From Aegilops tauschii subsp. strangulata (Eukaryota; Streptophyta; Magnoliopsida; Poales; Poaceae): DNA of 64,000 bases. Positions 44,874 through 55,741 of the stretch are shown here, one piece after another. Position numbers and translations under genes: made by a program. The DNA lies in NCBI RefSeq assembly GCF_002575655.3, contig NC_053040.3, forward strand, positions 364,000,267 through 364,064,266. The letters are read 5' to 3'. Position 1 is the stretch's first letter; the number at the start of each line of letters is the position of its first letter. Below the pieces are notes generated by a model that saw only the letters and a program-made list of their open reading frames with translations, was not told the origin of the DNA and did no database searches.

Positions 44874-45240
44874 GTAATATTCTCCGATCCCCTTGTTTTG
44901 ATCCAAGTAAAGTTCTCCCATTGCTCATTTGTTGCTAGTTTGGGGAAACCCTAGTTTTGTTTGGATCTAGAGATTTGCATGGAGATGTGAGATGTTTGTT
45001 TGCCAATTTCTATGATTAGGCTTTGTTAGTATGCTAGGGTTATTCTTATGGGTGTTCTTATGTTGGTGCTAGGGTTAGGTTTAGGGCTAGGGTTATGGTT
45101 ATGGTTATGGTTAGGGTTAGGGTTATGGTTAGGGTTAGGGTTGTTCTTTGATATATATATTAGGGTTTGTATTCCGTGTTAATCCTTGGATTAGTACTCA
45201 TGGAAGCAATGTTACCTTGTGTTCTTTGAATGCTTATAGG
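44874..45240 (+). other. 5'-leader intron of the transposase gene with telomere-like repeats
   Basis: A donor CAAG/GTAATATT and acceptor TTATAG/G place an intron just before the ATG at 45242. At about 45061-45152 it holds degenerate GGGTTA/GGGTTAT repeats (GGTTAGGGTTAGGGTTATGG). Confidence 0.6.
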
Positions 45241-45241
45241 G

Positions 45242-48200
45242 ATGGGAAGAACATGTGTGTTTGTTCATCATGGGGACAAAGACGCCTTTTTGAAAGGCAA
45301 TATAGAACCGAACCCGGATGAGCTTGACATGGTGTTTAATAGTAATCCTAGCTATGCGGAGCTCTTGCAACAAGTTAGGAAAGATTTGAATTGGATGGAC
45401 CCTAGTGATATCATTGAGTTGGAGGGAAGGCATAATGTTGGTTTTGGAATGCACATCCGTTGGAAGACAATGCGTGTCAACTCGGAGCAATGTTGGGTTG
45501 CAAACAAGGAGACGGTGGCCGAATCACTAGACAAGGCTCTTGAGTTATTTGAAACGAAGAAGGTTGATTCAAGTTTGCATTTGGACTTGAACCGGAACCC
45601 CTACCCTTTGGTTGCTAGTAGCCCCCCACCCTTGAAGCGAGATGAAATTGTTGAACCTCTTTTGACCCAAGAAGTGAGGCCAACATTGAGCCCGTTTACA
45701 AACAACCAAGATGAAGCTTTGCAAGAGGACAATGATGAGTATGTGGACGATGACAATGAAGTTGATCTCCATGACAACAATGTGGGTGATCTCGACAAAC
45801 ATCATTTGCAAGAGACAATGGACCATTCCATCCCTTTTTCCCGTGCATATGCATCGGACTCGGATGACGATGGTCCCAATGAACAAGTTGATGCGGAGGG
45901 GTTCACGGTGAAGGAGGCCGAAGCTTTCGAGAAGGTATTTGGTCGGGATCATTGGACTACATTGTTCAAGGATGTTAGTCTCGCGGATGAAGCCGTGGTA
46001 GATGGTGGCCAATGTGTACCTCTTGGGGTTAGGCCAAGCTCTCACCGTGATTTGGGAGACGACAAGAACCGGATTGCTAAAGGTTCTAAGTTCGACACCT
46101 TGTTGGAATTGAAGATGTGGCTCGACAACTACTCGGTTACGCATTATCGTCCACACAAGGTGGTGAACTCGGACGTCAATGTGCGCTACACGGTTGCATG
46201 TGCATGTGAAGATGAAATATGTCCGTGGATTGTGCGTGCAAGACCATGGAAAGGAGGTCCAACTTGGCATGTAGTGAGTTGTGTGCCAACTCACATGTGC
46301 CAAGGCAAAAGGGTGGATGGCAAGATTGTGTCCCAAGACCACAAACAACCCACGTCTGAGTTCATCGCTTATAGGCTCTCCAACTCAATATCCACACTTC
46401 CAACAATGAGCGTCCAACATGTCATTGACCTTGTGAAAGCCATCTTTCATTACAAGGTGAAGTACGGCAAGGCATGGAAGGCGAAGCAAGCCGCATTTAA
46501 GATGCTGTATGGTACATGGGAGGAAGCATACAACCGAATCCCTAGGTTGTTGTTAGCCATGGCTGCGACAAACCGGGCATGGTTCATGTGGTCGAGCCTC
46601 ATGGGAACCAAACAACGGTTCATGAAGGGAGGAAAGGCATAGTATTTGGCCATGCTTTTTGGGAGTTCGAGCAATGTGTGAGGGCTTTCGAACATTGTAG
46701 GCCGGTCATCGCAATTGATGGCACGTTCTTGACCGGACAATACAAGGGCACCTTGTTGGTTGCGATAGCAAGTGATGCCAATAACCGGGTGTTGCCATTG
46801 GCATTTGCTTTGGTTGAGGTGGAAAACAATGACAACTGGGAGTGGCTTCTGCATCTTTTGAGGACGAAGGTGTTACCCGCTGAAAGGGAAATTTGTGTCA
46901 TATCGGATCGGCATCCAGGAATTCTTAACGCGGTGGAGATTGACATTCCCGGGCATGCTCCGTTGCACCATCGATGGTGCATGAGGCACTTTTGTTCGAA
47001 CTTCTATAGGGCATGTGGCCTTAAGGAGTTGGCTGATGATCTTCAAGATTGTTGTCTCGCTTTCTCCGATAAGCGCTTCGCCACTTTGTACAACAAATTG
47101 CTCGCACACAAAAAACTTGATCCCGGGGGTCAAGACTTTCTCAATAGGCACATTCAATACTGGAACAAGTGGGCACGTGCTTTTGATGAAGATGGCCGGA
47201 GATACGGTCAAATGACAAGAAATATGGCCGAATGCTTCAATAGGGTGCTCAAAGGTGCACGTGGATTACCCGTGACGGCAATAGTTCAATACACATTTGA
47301 CAAGATGAATGAGTACTTTGTAAAGTATCGATGGAAACCGATGCACAGATAGCGGGTGAGAACCCACGGAAGTACAAGTACAAGTTCCCACCCAAAGTTG
47401 ATGAATGGTTGGTATTTCAGTCACGGAAGGCGGACTCAGAAGAAGCTATATTATATGACAACGAAGAGTGGAAGTACGAAGTGAAAGAGCCAGGAGGAAC
47501 CACAAACGATGGCCGGCAACATGGAGGTCGGGCTTTCAAGGTGTCGTTAACACAATGTGATTGCACTTGCGGGAGGCCATTGTTGCTTCATCTCCCATGC
47601 TCACACTTGTATACCGCCGGTCGCGTTAGGAATGTGGACATCAATCACCCACGCACCATGAGGGAGTCGGAGTTCTCAATCATCACGGTCAGGAAAACAT
47701 GGGCTCCCCGCTTTCACCCATACTTTGACCAATCACAATGGCCGGAGTATCATGGAGTTCAACTATGGCCAGATCCGGAGTTGAAGGTTGTTAAACAGGG
47801 TAGAAGTAAGACAAAGCGTCTTAGAGGTGACATGGACGGATGGGGCCATGGTGGTCGCCGCGAAGCGGGCAACGACCAATTCCAAGAGCCTCGTGAGAGC
47901 TCCCGTTGTGGGGAGTGCAAAGGTCATGGCCACAACAAAAGAAAATGTACGAAACCAAGGAAAAGGTCCAAGAAAAATGATGCAAGCACAAGCCAACAAG
48001 GAGCTACACAAGGGAGCCAACCAAGTGGTAGCCAACCTAGTGGTAGCCAACAAGTGCCAAGCCAACCAAGTGGTAGCCAACCTAGTGGTAGCCAACAAGT
48101 GCCAAGGCAACCAAGTGGTAGCCAACAAGTGCCAAGCCAACCAAGTGTTAGACAAAGAGGATCTAGGCAACAAAGAGGTCAGCAACTAGGACTTACAAGA

Positions 48201-48410
48201 GGCCGTGGTGGTGGTAGAGCTCGTGGTGGTGGTCTAGGCCGTGGTGGTGGTAGAGCTCGTGGTGATGGTAATGGCCGTGGTGATGGTCTAGGCCTTGGTG
48301 ATGGTCTTGGCCTTGGTGGTGGACTTGGCCGTGGTGATGGACAAGGGCAAGTTCGTTATAGAGGAATGTTTGGATACCTAGATGGACCGTTTTCGTATGT
48401 TCCTCACTAA
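45242..48410 (+). pseudogene. MURA-type Mutator transposase, two frameshifts
   Basis: The ATG at 45242 follows a leader intron. Domains in order: N-terminal PB1-like region (MGRTCVFVHHGDKDAFLKG); acidic linker; MuDR DNA-binding domain (KFDTLLELKMWLDNYSVTHY, ACACEDEICPWIVRA); MULE DDE transposase (VIAIDGTFLTGQYKG, ICVISDRHPGILNAV, HRWCMRHFCSNF, NMAECFN); SWIM zinc finger (CDCTCGRPLLLHLPCSHL); CCHC knuckle (CGECKGHGHNKRKC); a QPSGSQQVPS repeat; and an RG/DGLGLG-rich tail to TAA 48410. The frame drops by one base near 46625 and again near 47330, so the protein is not made as read. All catalytic residues are otherwise present. A strong donor (TTTTC/GTATGT) near the end could splice to an acceptor at 48515 and change the C-terminus. 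Confidence 0.88.
48035..48165 (+). repeat. Coding tandem repeat in transposase tail
   Basis: CAACCAAGTGGTAGCCAACC and the variant with CAACAAGTGCCAAGC alternate about seven times, encoding QPSGSQ(Q/P) units. Confidence 0.8.
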
Positions 48411-48517
48411 CTATAATGTATCATATGTTCTTGTTTTTCATTTGTTCTTCTTTTTCATATGTGCTTCCATTTGTTCTTATTGTCCTTACTAACCATTATG
48501 TTTCACTCATTGTAGGT

Positions 48518-48960
48518 ATGGCGGCTTCCCAACCCAACAAACTAATGATGAAGGAGGATGGCGAAGATGAGATGGCGGGATGGTGGGAGAAGGCTGCGAA
48601 GAAGCTTAGAGAGGAGGATGCAGCCAAGCTAAAGAAGAAGAAGGAAGAGGAGCTTGAGAAGGAGAGGAAGGAAAAAAGAGAGAGCCTCAAATGCGATGCG
48701 CGCTAGGGAGCAAGCGTTGGTGAGGAAATGTGAGGAGGCACAGAAGAAGCGTCTAAAGGATTTTCAAGAAAGAACCATGAAGCTTTGGGCAATTGCAGCT
48801 GAAAAAGAAGAGAGGGAGAATCAGATATTCATGGAGAGGGTGGTTAAGGAGGCTCACCTCATAAGAAAAAGGGAGGAGGAAGAGGAAGAAGAAGAAGGGA
48901 AAGGGGCCTTGCTCTACGCAATAGAGCTATGTCATCCTCTTCGATTTGGTTGTGAGCTAC
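48518..48960 (+). CDS. Charged coiled-coil ORF downstream of the transposase, frameshifted
   Basis: ATG 48518 opens MAASQPNKLMMKEDGEDEM and a Lys/Glu-rich helix (KLREEDAAKLKKKKEEELEK) ending at TAG 48706. Another frame continues the same style (REQALVRKCEEAQKKRLKDF to KREEEEEEEEGKG). The two halves look like one coiled-coil protein or a terminal exon of the transposase, split by an indel near 48690. An alternative splice gives FSYGGFPTQQTNDEGG as transposase C-terminus in a third frame, so which frame is used is open. Confidence 0.4.
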
Positions 48961-49110
48961 TATGTGTCATGAACTACTATGTCTCCTCCTCGATTTGGTT
49001 GTGAACTACTATGTGTCGTGAACTACTATGTCTCCTCCTCGATTTGGTTGTAAGAACTACTATGTGTCGTGAAGTACTATGTGTTATGAACTACTATGTG
49101 TCATGAAGTA
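48961..49110. repeat. GAACTACTATGTGTC tandem repeats
   Basis: GAACTACTATGTGTCGTGAA/CTACTATGTCTCCTCCTCGA recurs four to five times between 48950 and 49110, in a non-coding context. Confidence 0.75.
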
Positions 49111-49214
49111 CTTCGTGCATCTGTTCTCTTCACAGTTGTTTGCTTGCTATGTATCAATCCTACTTCACATCATCTTACTATGTTTGCATATGCTAAAAAA
49201 TTCACTAAGTCCAA

Positions 49215-49598
49215 GTGCAACGCCTAGCTCGAGGGCGTTGCACTGTACAGTGTGGCACCTCCAAGCTAGGCGCTGCACAGGTCTGTAGCTATCCAGAGAG
49301 CAACAGAAGGTATGGCAAGTTACAGACATGTGTGGCGCCTAGCTCGGAGGCGCCACACTGTACAGTGCAGCGCCTAGACGCTAGGCGTTGCACTGTACAG
49401 TGTGGCGCCTCCAGGCTAGGCGCTGCACAAGTCTGTAGCTATCCACAGAGCAACAGAAGGTAGGCCTCCAGTTTGGGCCAAAAATTTCGCTAAGTGTTTG
49501 TGCAGCGCCTAGCCTGGGGGCGCCACACTGTACAGTGCAACGCCTAGCGGCTAGGCGCTGCACTGTACAGTATGGCGCCTCCAAGCTAGGCGCTGCAC
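49215..49598. repeat. Palindrome array between the two MULE genes
   Basis: About eight modules of GTG(C/T)(A/G)(G/A)CGCCTAGC...GCTAGGCGCTGCAC are visible. Each is a potential hairpin, joined by the perfect palindrome CACTGTACAGTG (for example 49241-49252). TCTGTAGCTATCCACAGAGC spacers recur twice. The same modules make up the inner TIRs. Confidence 0.9.
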
Positions 49599-51451
49599 AA
49601 GTGTGAATAGTGCGAATGGAAAAGCAAAAAGGGCAAACCACAAAGTTCATCATTGGAGATAAAGGGATCACTGAGTTGCCTTTCCTGACTAATGCGTTGT
49701 ACTGGTGCTGGGCTACCTCATCAAAAACGGTGGGTTCTTCCAGAATCTCCTCAGCATACACCGGCTTGCATACCTCCACGCAGGTACTTGCAAGAAACCA
49801 TGTGAGATAGTTGTTGAACGCGATCGGGCAGTGCTCATGAAGTTGGGCTCGTTTTCCGGCCCTTGCTTGCTCCACACTAAGCGCGAACTGTATGACATAC
49901 TTCCTGTGATCGTTGGCCCAATCCTTGATCTTCCGCTGCTTTTTCCTATCCAACCTGCAAGTTAGAAACAGAATATTAGCATCATCAAAACTGTCGAGAA
50001 GCTGCTAAGTGCTCAAGGTTAATTATATCTTACGCGTGTAGCAACTTGTCCGTGTCCTCCCACTCCGGCGGGTGTGGCTGGAACAAACCAAACTGGCGGA
50101 ACACCCGATGTGGCAGGTGAAGCTCAACCGCCCAGTTGCATATCAGTGGGAACCGCATATGCCAGAGATCCCTATCCCTAGTGCACATCGGATTCAGCCT
50201 GAACTCCATAGGGTTACCAAAACTCTCTCCTTTTCCATACGGCTCCCATTCCACCTGCAAAATTGGATAGAATGCAAAATTGATATCGAGTTACGATACA
50301 AGCATGATAATCACTTATGAAATGTCGGTTCACCTGCTCAGGCATGATCGCGTCCAGCTCGCTCTTGTACAACTTGTACATGACCGAGGGATCATCAGTC
50401 GTCTCATTTAACACATCCCACTTGTGAGCCCAAGTGGGGAGCCATAGTGGGTCGTCTTTGTCGTCCCAATCCTCGTACTTCACAGTCTTCGGTCGTCCAA
50501 CCGGCAAACGCTCCCAGCTCCATACGGAAAGTGCGAGCAGACAACCACCGATACCTCTAGTGTGCCTACAACAGGCTTCGTCCAACTGCACATAAAAGAG
50601 AACATGGTCAAATTTGCCGCAAGAGCGCATTGATAATGTATCAATGAAGTGAAAAGGAAACAACTTCATACATGTCGATACAAGTAAGCCAGTGTCGCCG
50701 AACCCCAACTCCATTTGCTATCGAAGACAGTCAACGCCTTCAGCCACATCCATGGAGCATTCTTGCCTGTGCCATCAGCAAACATAGTCCTGGATATCAC
50801 GTAACACATGTAGACACGAGCATATGTCTTCACCGTGTCCTCATTAGCATCCTCAGGGCAAGTACTGAAGTTCGATGATATCCACGTGAAAGTAGCGTCG
50901 GCTGCGACTCTTTCCTTCTTTTTGTCTTCTGCTTCTGGTTCCCGAGGCTCCGGAGGAACCATACCGATAAGGGCATGCATCTGCGCGCGCCACCCATCAG
51001 AATCGGTGTTCACACATAAAGGATTCCCATCGATAGGAAGACCGGTGATCATAGCAATATCCTGGAGCGTCACGGTCATCTCCCCGGTCTGAAGATGGAA
51101 AGTGTGTGTCTCCGGCCTCCAATGATCAATAAGCGCGGTGAGTGCTGCAGCATTGTTGGGTGGCGTCGACCGGCTGACCAACTGAATGAAAGGGAGAAGT
51201 CCTGCCTCCCTTTCATACGGTGTGTACCGCTCATCATAGCGCATCCATCCAAGGGTGACCCCGTGAGACCGAAGCTTCAAAGGTGCAAGCTCCTACAAAC
51301 AAACAAATCATAACATTACATATGGGGCATTTATGTTTGAAAAAAATACGAAATTCATAACACCGGCCACTTTCAGTATTACCCGCTGCTCCACCGACAT
51401 AGCATACGACCGGTGTTGTTTGTCCCAGTGATCATCGAGAAGCCAAAACAT
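49381..51451 (-). CDS. Plant mobile domain protein (MAIN/PP7-long-form-like), five exons
   Basis: Exons are 51383-51451 (MFWLLDDHWDKQHRSYAMS), 50672-51292, 50334-50585, 50034-50254 and 49381-49954. All have GT-AG borders and compatible phases, and the frame is open throughout. The plant mobile domain (PF10536, 'aminotransferase-like') is recognised by LPFIQLVSRSTPPNNAAALT, LIDHWRPETHTFHL, MTVTLQDIAMITGLPIDGNP and WERLPVGRPK. Related host proteins MAIN/MAIL1 act in silencing and genome stability in Arabidopsis. PMD proteins are known in plant transposons. As the second MULE gene it takes the position of mudrB, but its role is unknown. The last exon runs into the palindrome array and ends there with repeated CTVQ(R/C) motifs, so the natural stop or splice may lie earlier. 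Confidence 0.82.
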
Positions 51452-51989
51452 CCTAACAATTTCAACAAAGCATTCTTGTCAACACGATTATCTTTTCAAT
51501 TCAAAAAAAACTAAAGTAGGCCTACTAGATGCAACCATCAATCTATGTATCCAACCATATCAAATCAAACAAAACTGATAAACTAGGGTTCCAAAAATAA
51601 CTAGGCCTACTTCATACAAATAACTTTTCCATAAACTAGGCCTACTTCATACAAATAACTTTTCCATAAACTAAACTAGGGTTCCACAAATCAAACAAAC
51701 AAGGGTTAGTACATGCAAAGTTCTAATACATGCAAGATTCAAATCTAATCAAATCAAACAAGGATTCCCCAAATCTTCAAAATATCATATTTTCTATGGA
51801 TAGAAAGAAGGGGATCGGAGGAGAGTACCTTCTAGGATGAATTGGTGAAGAAATGCACGGACCAAATCGTCGGATCTGAAGGATTTGGGAGAGGGGATTG
51901 AGAGGGGGAGTGGAGAGGGCCGCCGCCCTGTTCTGTTCTGTAACTGGCAATGGGGTGGGTGGGGGAGGAGAGGGCTGGCGCGGCTGGAT
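51452..51989 (-). promoter_or_regulatory. Leader/promoter region of the PMD gene
   Basis: On the minus strand an exon-like leader ends TAGAAG/GTACTCTCCTCCGATCC near 51830. The transposase side has AAG/GTAATATTCTCCGATCC at 44871. Both genes thus start from a TIR with a related untranslated exon and intron. Direct repeats ACTAGGCCTACTTCATACAA occur at 51600 and 51635. Confidence 0.5.
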
Positions 51990-52253
51990 CTAAGTCACAG
52001 TGTAGTGCCCGACGGCTAGGCGCTGCACTTTACATGTGTGGCGCCTAGCTCGGAGGCGCTGCACTGCTGGGTGCGGGCCCAGGGGCTGCCACGATGGACA
52101 GGAGTGCAACGCCGCCGCGCTAGGCGCTGCACAGTAGGGTGTGGCGCCGGCGTGGCGGGCGCTACACAAAAGGGTCAGGGGAGTGAAATAGCTTCGCACC
52201 CAGTTCATTCTGTGAAATGATTTCGTCCCAAGGTCAAAATTGTCAAATTTGCC
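51990..52253. repeat. MULE right TIR
   Basis: Inverse of 44444-44706, with the same GTGCAGCGCC modules and outer GGCAAATTTGACAATTTTGA terminus. Confidence 0.92.
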
Positions 52254-53880
52254 TCCTGGCTCATCCTCAAACATTTGGAATCTCGGTTTTTAAATCCCAG
52301 TAAATCCTAAACTCACCAGAAAGTCATCAAAGGTGGCATGGTGTCACGTCATGGCACATATATGTCGTGGTAAAAACATTGTCCAATTTGGGCCAAGCTT
52401 TATTATGAACCTCTTACAAACCAGAGCTTCTCGCAAAGAAGCCTCGTGGTTCCGATAGGGAAACGTGTTCCCCTTGTGGGCGAAAGTTAATCACTGCCTC
52501 TTTTCGCCTTGTATTTTCTTCCACGGGCAACATGGAACGACATGATATCCGTGCTGAAATTTAAACTTATTCAGGGTTCGTTTGGCCTTTTTATACACTA
52601 ATTGAGTTTCCTAGGCATTTAATGTCCATAATTCATATCTGAACTACAAAGACATGCTCCAGTTCACCAAAATGGCTAGAAAAATTATAGATGTGTCCTT
52701 GGGTGCATGTTTAGGTCCCATGCCAGGAATGGGAACGAATTACAACTATACCGGTGTCCTGGCTCGTCCTCAAACATTTTGAATCTCGGTTTTTAAATCC
52801 CCATAAATCCAAAACTCACCAGAAAGTCATCAAAGGTGGCATGGTGTCACGTCATGGCACATGTTTGTCGTGGTAAAAACATTGCCAATTTGGGCCAAGC
52901 TTTGTGATAAACCTCTTACAAACCGGAGCCCGTCGCAAGAACCCTCGTGGTTTCGATAGGGAAACGTGTCCCCTTGTGGGCCAAACGATAATCGCTCCCG
53001 CTTCTAGCCTCGTATTTTCTTCTACACGGAACACGGAACAATGGGAGATTCGCGCTGAACTTTGAAATTATTCAGGGTTCGTTTAACCTTTTTTATTCAT
53101 TAATTGAGTTTTCTAGGCATTTAATGTCCATAATTCAAATCCGAACTACAAATACATGCTCCAGTGCACCAAAATGGCTAGAAAAAACATACATGTTTCC
53201 TTGGGGTGCATGTTTAGGTCCCATGGAACGAATGGGAACAAATTCAACCGTCTCGCCGTCCTGGCTTGGCCACAAACATTGCGAATGTCGGTTTTTAAAT
53301 CTCAGTAAATCCAAAACTCACCAGGAAATCATGAAACTTGGCATGGTGTCACTACATGGTACATATAGTTGTCAAATTTGGGCAAAGCTATATTACAAGC
53401 CTCTTACAAACTGGAGCCTGTCGCAACTCTCGTGGTTCCGGTAGGGAAAGATGCCTCTCTTGTGGGCAAAACGATAATCGCTGCCTCTTCTCACCTTGAA
53501 CTTTATTTTCTAGAGGCAACATAGAATAATAAGAGTGTCGGGCTGAAATTTGAAACTATTCAGGGTTCTTTTGGCCATTGTATATATTACTAATCACTAA
53601 GTTTTCTACGCATTTAATGTAGCCCATAATTCAAATTTGAACTACAAGCACATGCTCCAGTGAAGCAAAATGGGTGGGAAATCGTACATGTGTCATTGGG
53701 TGCATGTTTAGGTCTCATTTAAGGAATGGGAATGAATTACAAACTTGTCGTCGTCCTAAAACATTGAGAATCTCAGTTTTTAAATCCCAGTAAATCAAAA
53801 AGTCACCCAAAAAACATGAAACTTGGCATGGTGTCATGACATGGCACATATATGCCGTGGTGCAAAAAATCGTCCAGTTT
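52254..53880. repeat. 503-bp satellite, block 3 (three-plus monomers)
   Basis: CAAACATT(T)/ATCTCGGTTTTTAAATC anchors lie at about 52268, 52771, 53273 and 53755, giving periods of about 503, 502 and 485. The monomer includes GGCATGGTGTCACGTCATGG, TCGTGGTTCCGATAGGGAAA and CATTTAATGTCCATAATTCA. Divergence increases to the right. Confidence 0.9.
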
Positions 53881-53885
53881 GAGAA

Positions 53886-54103
53886 GAGGCGCACACATCA
53901 GTAGCCAACGAAGTCCTTTTTGAAACAAAAAGCTGACAAGTTAATATGGCAAGCGGTTGTATTATATTAACCGTGTCAAAATTTAACCATACTCGGTGGC
54001 GTGCGTGCAACAGTTTGATTAGATGGGACGAGCGCGAGAAGTTCGCCGTGCAGGCTCAACGGGACGCGTGCGAGCAGTCCGCCGCGTAGGCTCGACGGGA
54101 CGC
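53886..54103. other. Short unique stretch with a ~37-bp direct repeat
   Basis: GCGCGAGAAGTTCGCCGTGC/AGGCTCAACGGGACG is followed at once by GTGCGAGCAGTCCGCCGCGT/AGGCTCGACGGGACG. No gene is seen. Confidence 0.6.
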
Positions 54104-55741
54104 TGATGTCTACTACACAACCTTCTTCTTGTAGACGTTGTTGGGCCTCCAAGTGCAGAGGTTTGTAGGACAGTAGCAAATTTCCCTCAACTGGATGACC
54201 TAAGATTTATCAATCCGTGGGAGGCGTAGGATATAGATGGTCTCTCTCAAACAACCCTGCAACCAAATAACACAGAGTCTCTTGTGTCCCCAACACACCC
54301 AACACAATGGTAAATTGTATAGGTACACTAGTTCGGCGAAGAGATGGTAATACAAGTGCAATATGCATGGTAGATATAGGTTTTTGTAATCTGAAAATAT
54401 AGAAACAGCAAGGCAACTAATGATAAAATTGAGCACAAACGGTATTGCAATGCTTCAAAACAAGGCCTAGGGTTCATACTTTCACTAGTGCAAGTTCTCT
54501 CAACAATAATAACATAATTGGATCATATAACAATCCCTCAACGTGCAACAAAGAGTCACTCCAAAGTCACTAATAGCGGAGAACAAACGAAGAGATTATT
54601 GTAGGGTATGAAACCACCTCAAAGTTACTCTTTTCGGTCAATCCATTGGGCTATTCCTATAAGTGTCACAAACAGCCCTAGAGTTTGTAGTAAAATGACA
54701 CCTTAAGACACAAATCAACCAAAACCCTAATGTCACCTAGATACTCCAATGTCACCTCAAGTATCCGCGGGTATGATTATATGATATGCATCACACAATC
54801 TCAGATTCATCTATTCAACCAACACAAAGAACTTCAAAGAGTGCCCCAAAGTTTCTACCGGAGAGTCAAGACGAAAACGTGTGCCAACCCCTATGCATAG
54901 ATTCCCAAGGTCACGGCTGATCACCAAAACATACATCAAGTGGATCAATAGAATACCCCATTGTCACCACGGGTATCCCACGCAAGACATACATCAAGTG
55001 TTCTCAAATCCTTAAAGACTCAATCTGATAAGATAACTTCGAAGGGAAAACCCAATCCATTACAAGAGAGTAGTGGGGGAGAAATATCATAAGATCCAAC
55101 TATAATAGCAAAGCTCGCGGTGCATCAAGATCGTGCCAAATCAAGAACACGAGAGAGAGAGAGATCAAACACATAGCTACTGGTACATACCCTCAGCCCC
55201 GAGGGTGAACTACTCCCTCCTTGTCATGGAGAGCGCCGGGATGATTAAGATGGCCACCGGTGATGGATCCCCCTTCGGCAGGGTGTCGGAACAGAGTCCC
55301 GATTGGTTTTTGGTGGCTACAGAGGCTTGCGGCGGCGGAACTCCTGATCTAGGTTTCTTTCTGGGGGTTTCTGTATTTATAGGAATTTTTGGCGTCAGTC
55401 TCACGTCAGGGGGCTCTCTGAGTCATCCACGAGATAGGGGGCGCGCCCTCCACCCTCGTGGATGGCTCGGGACTATTTTGGCCCAACTCTTTTACTCTGG
55501 GGGCTTCTTTTGGTCCATAAAAAATCATCAAAAATTGGTACGTCAATTGGACTCCGTTTGCTATTCCTTTTCTGTAAAACTCAAAAACAAGGAGAAAACA
55601 GAAACTGGCACTAGGCTCTAGGTTAATAGGTTAGTCCCAAAAATCATATAGAACAGCATATAAATGCATATAAAACATCCAAGATGGACAATATAATAGC
55701 ATAGAACAATCAAAAATCATAGATACGTTGGAGACGTGTCA
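54104..55741 (-). repeat. 3' LTR of a minus-strand gypsy element
   Basis: On plus it begins TGATGTCTACTACACAACCT and ends GGAGACGTGTCA (1638 bp). From memory this is a very abundant Triticeae gypsy LTR (Sabrina/WHAM type; name unverified). A purine-rich AAGCTTGGGGATGCT (minus strand) adjoins it at 55742-55756, as expected of a PPT beside a 3' LTR, so the element reads leftward. Confidence 0.75.

Larger units (their letters stand above)
44444..52253. mobile_element. Mutator-like element (MULE) with two genes
   Basis: Its 7810 bp start GGCAAATTTGACAATTTTGA and end with the inverse. The TIRs are about 263 bp (44444-44706 and 51990-52253). A perfect 9-bp duplication TCCTGGCTC at 44435-44443 and 52254-52262 is diagnostic of Mutator. 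It carries a MURA-type transposase on plus and a plant-mobile-domain gene on minus, converging on a palindrome array. It sits inside the 503-bp satellite. Confidence 0.95.

Noticed and set aside
45061..45152. True interstitial telomere from a chromosome fusion
   Set aside because: Units are GGGTTA/GGGTTAT rather than the plant TTTAGGG repeat, the run is under 100 bp and lies inside a transposon intron.
45569..46348. 259-codon minus-strand ORF
   Set aside because: Shadow of the transposase linker and DNA-binding region.
48416..48517. Membrane-like N-terminus (MYHMFLFFICSSF) of the coiled-coil ORF
   Set aside because: It is the AT-rich intron before the acceptor TTGTAG at 48515; the start at 48518 is preferred.
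49215..49598. CRISPR-like array
   Set aside because: Repeats are self-complementary and abut without unique spacers; the host is a plant and the modules match the MULE TIRs.
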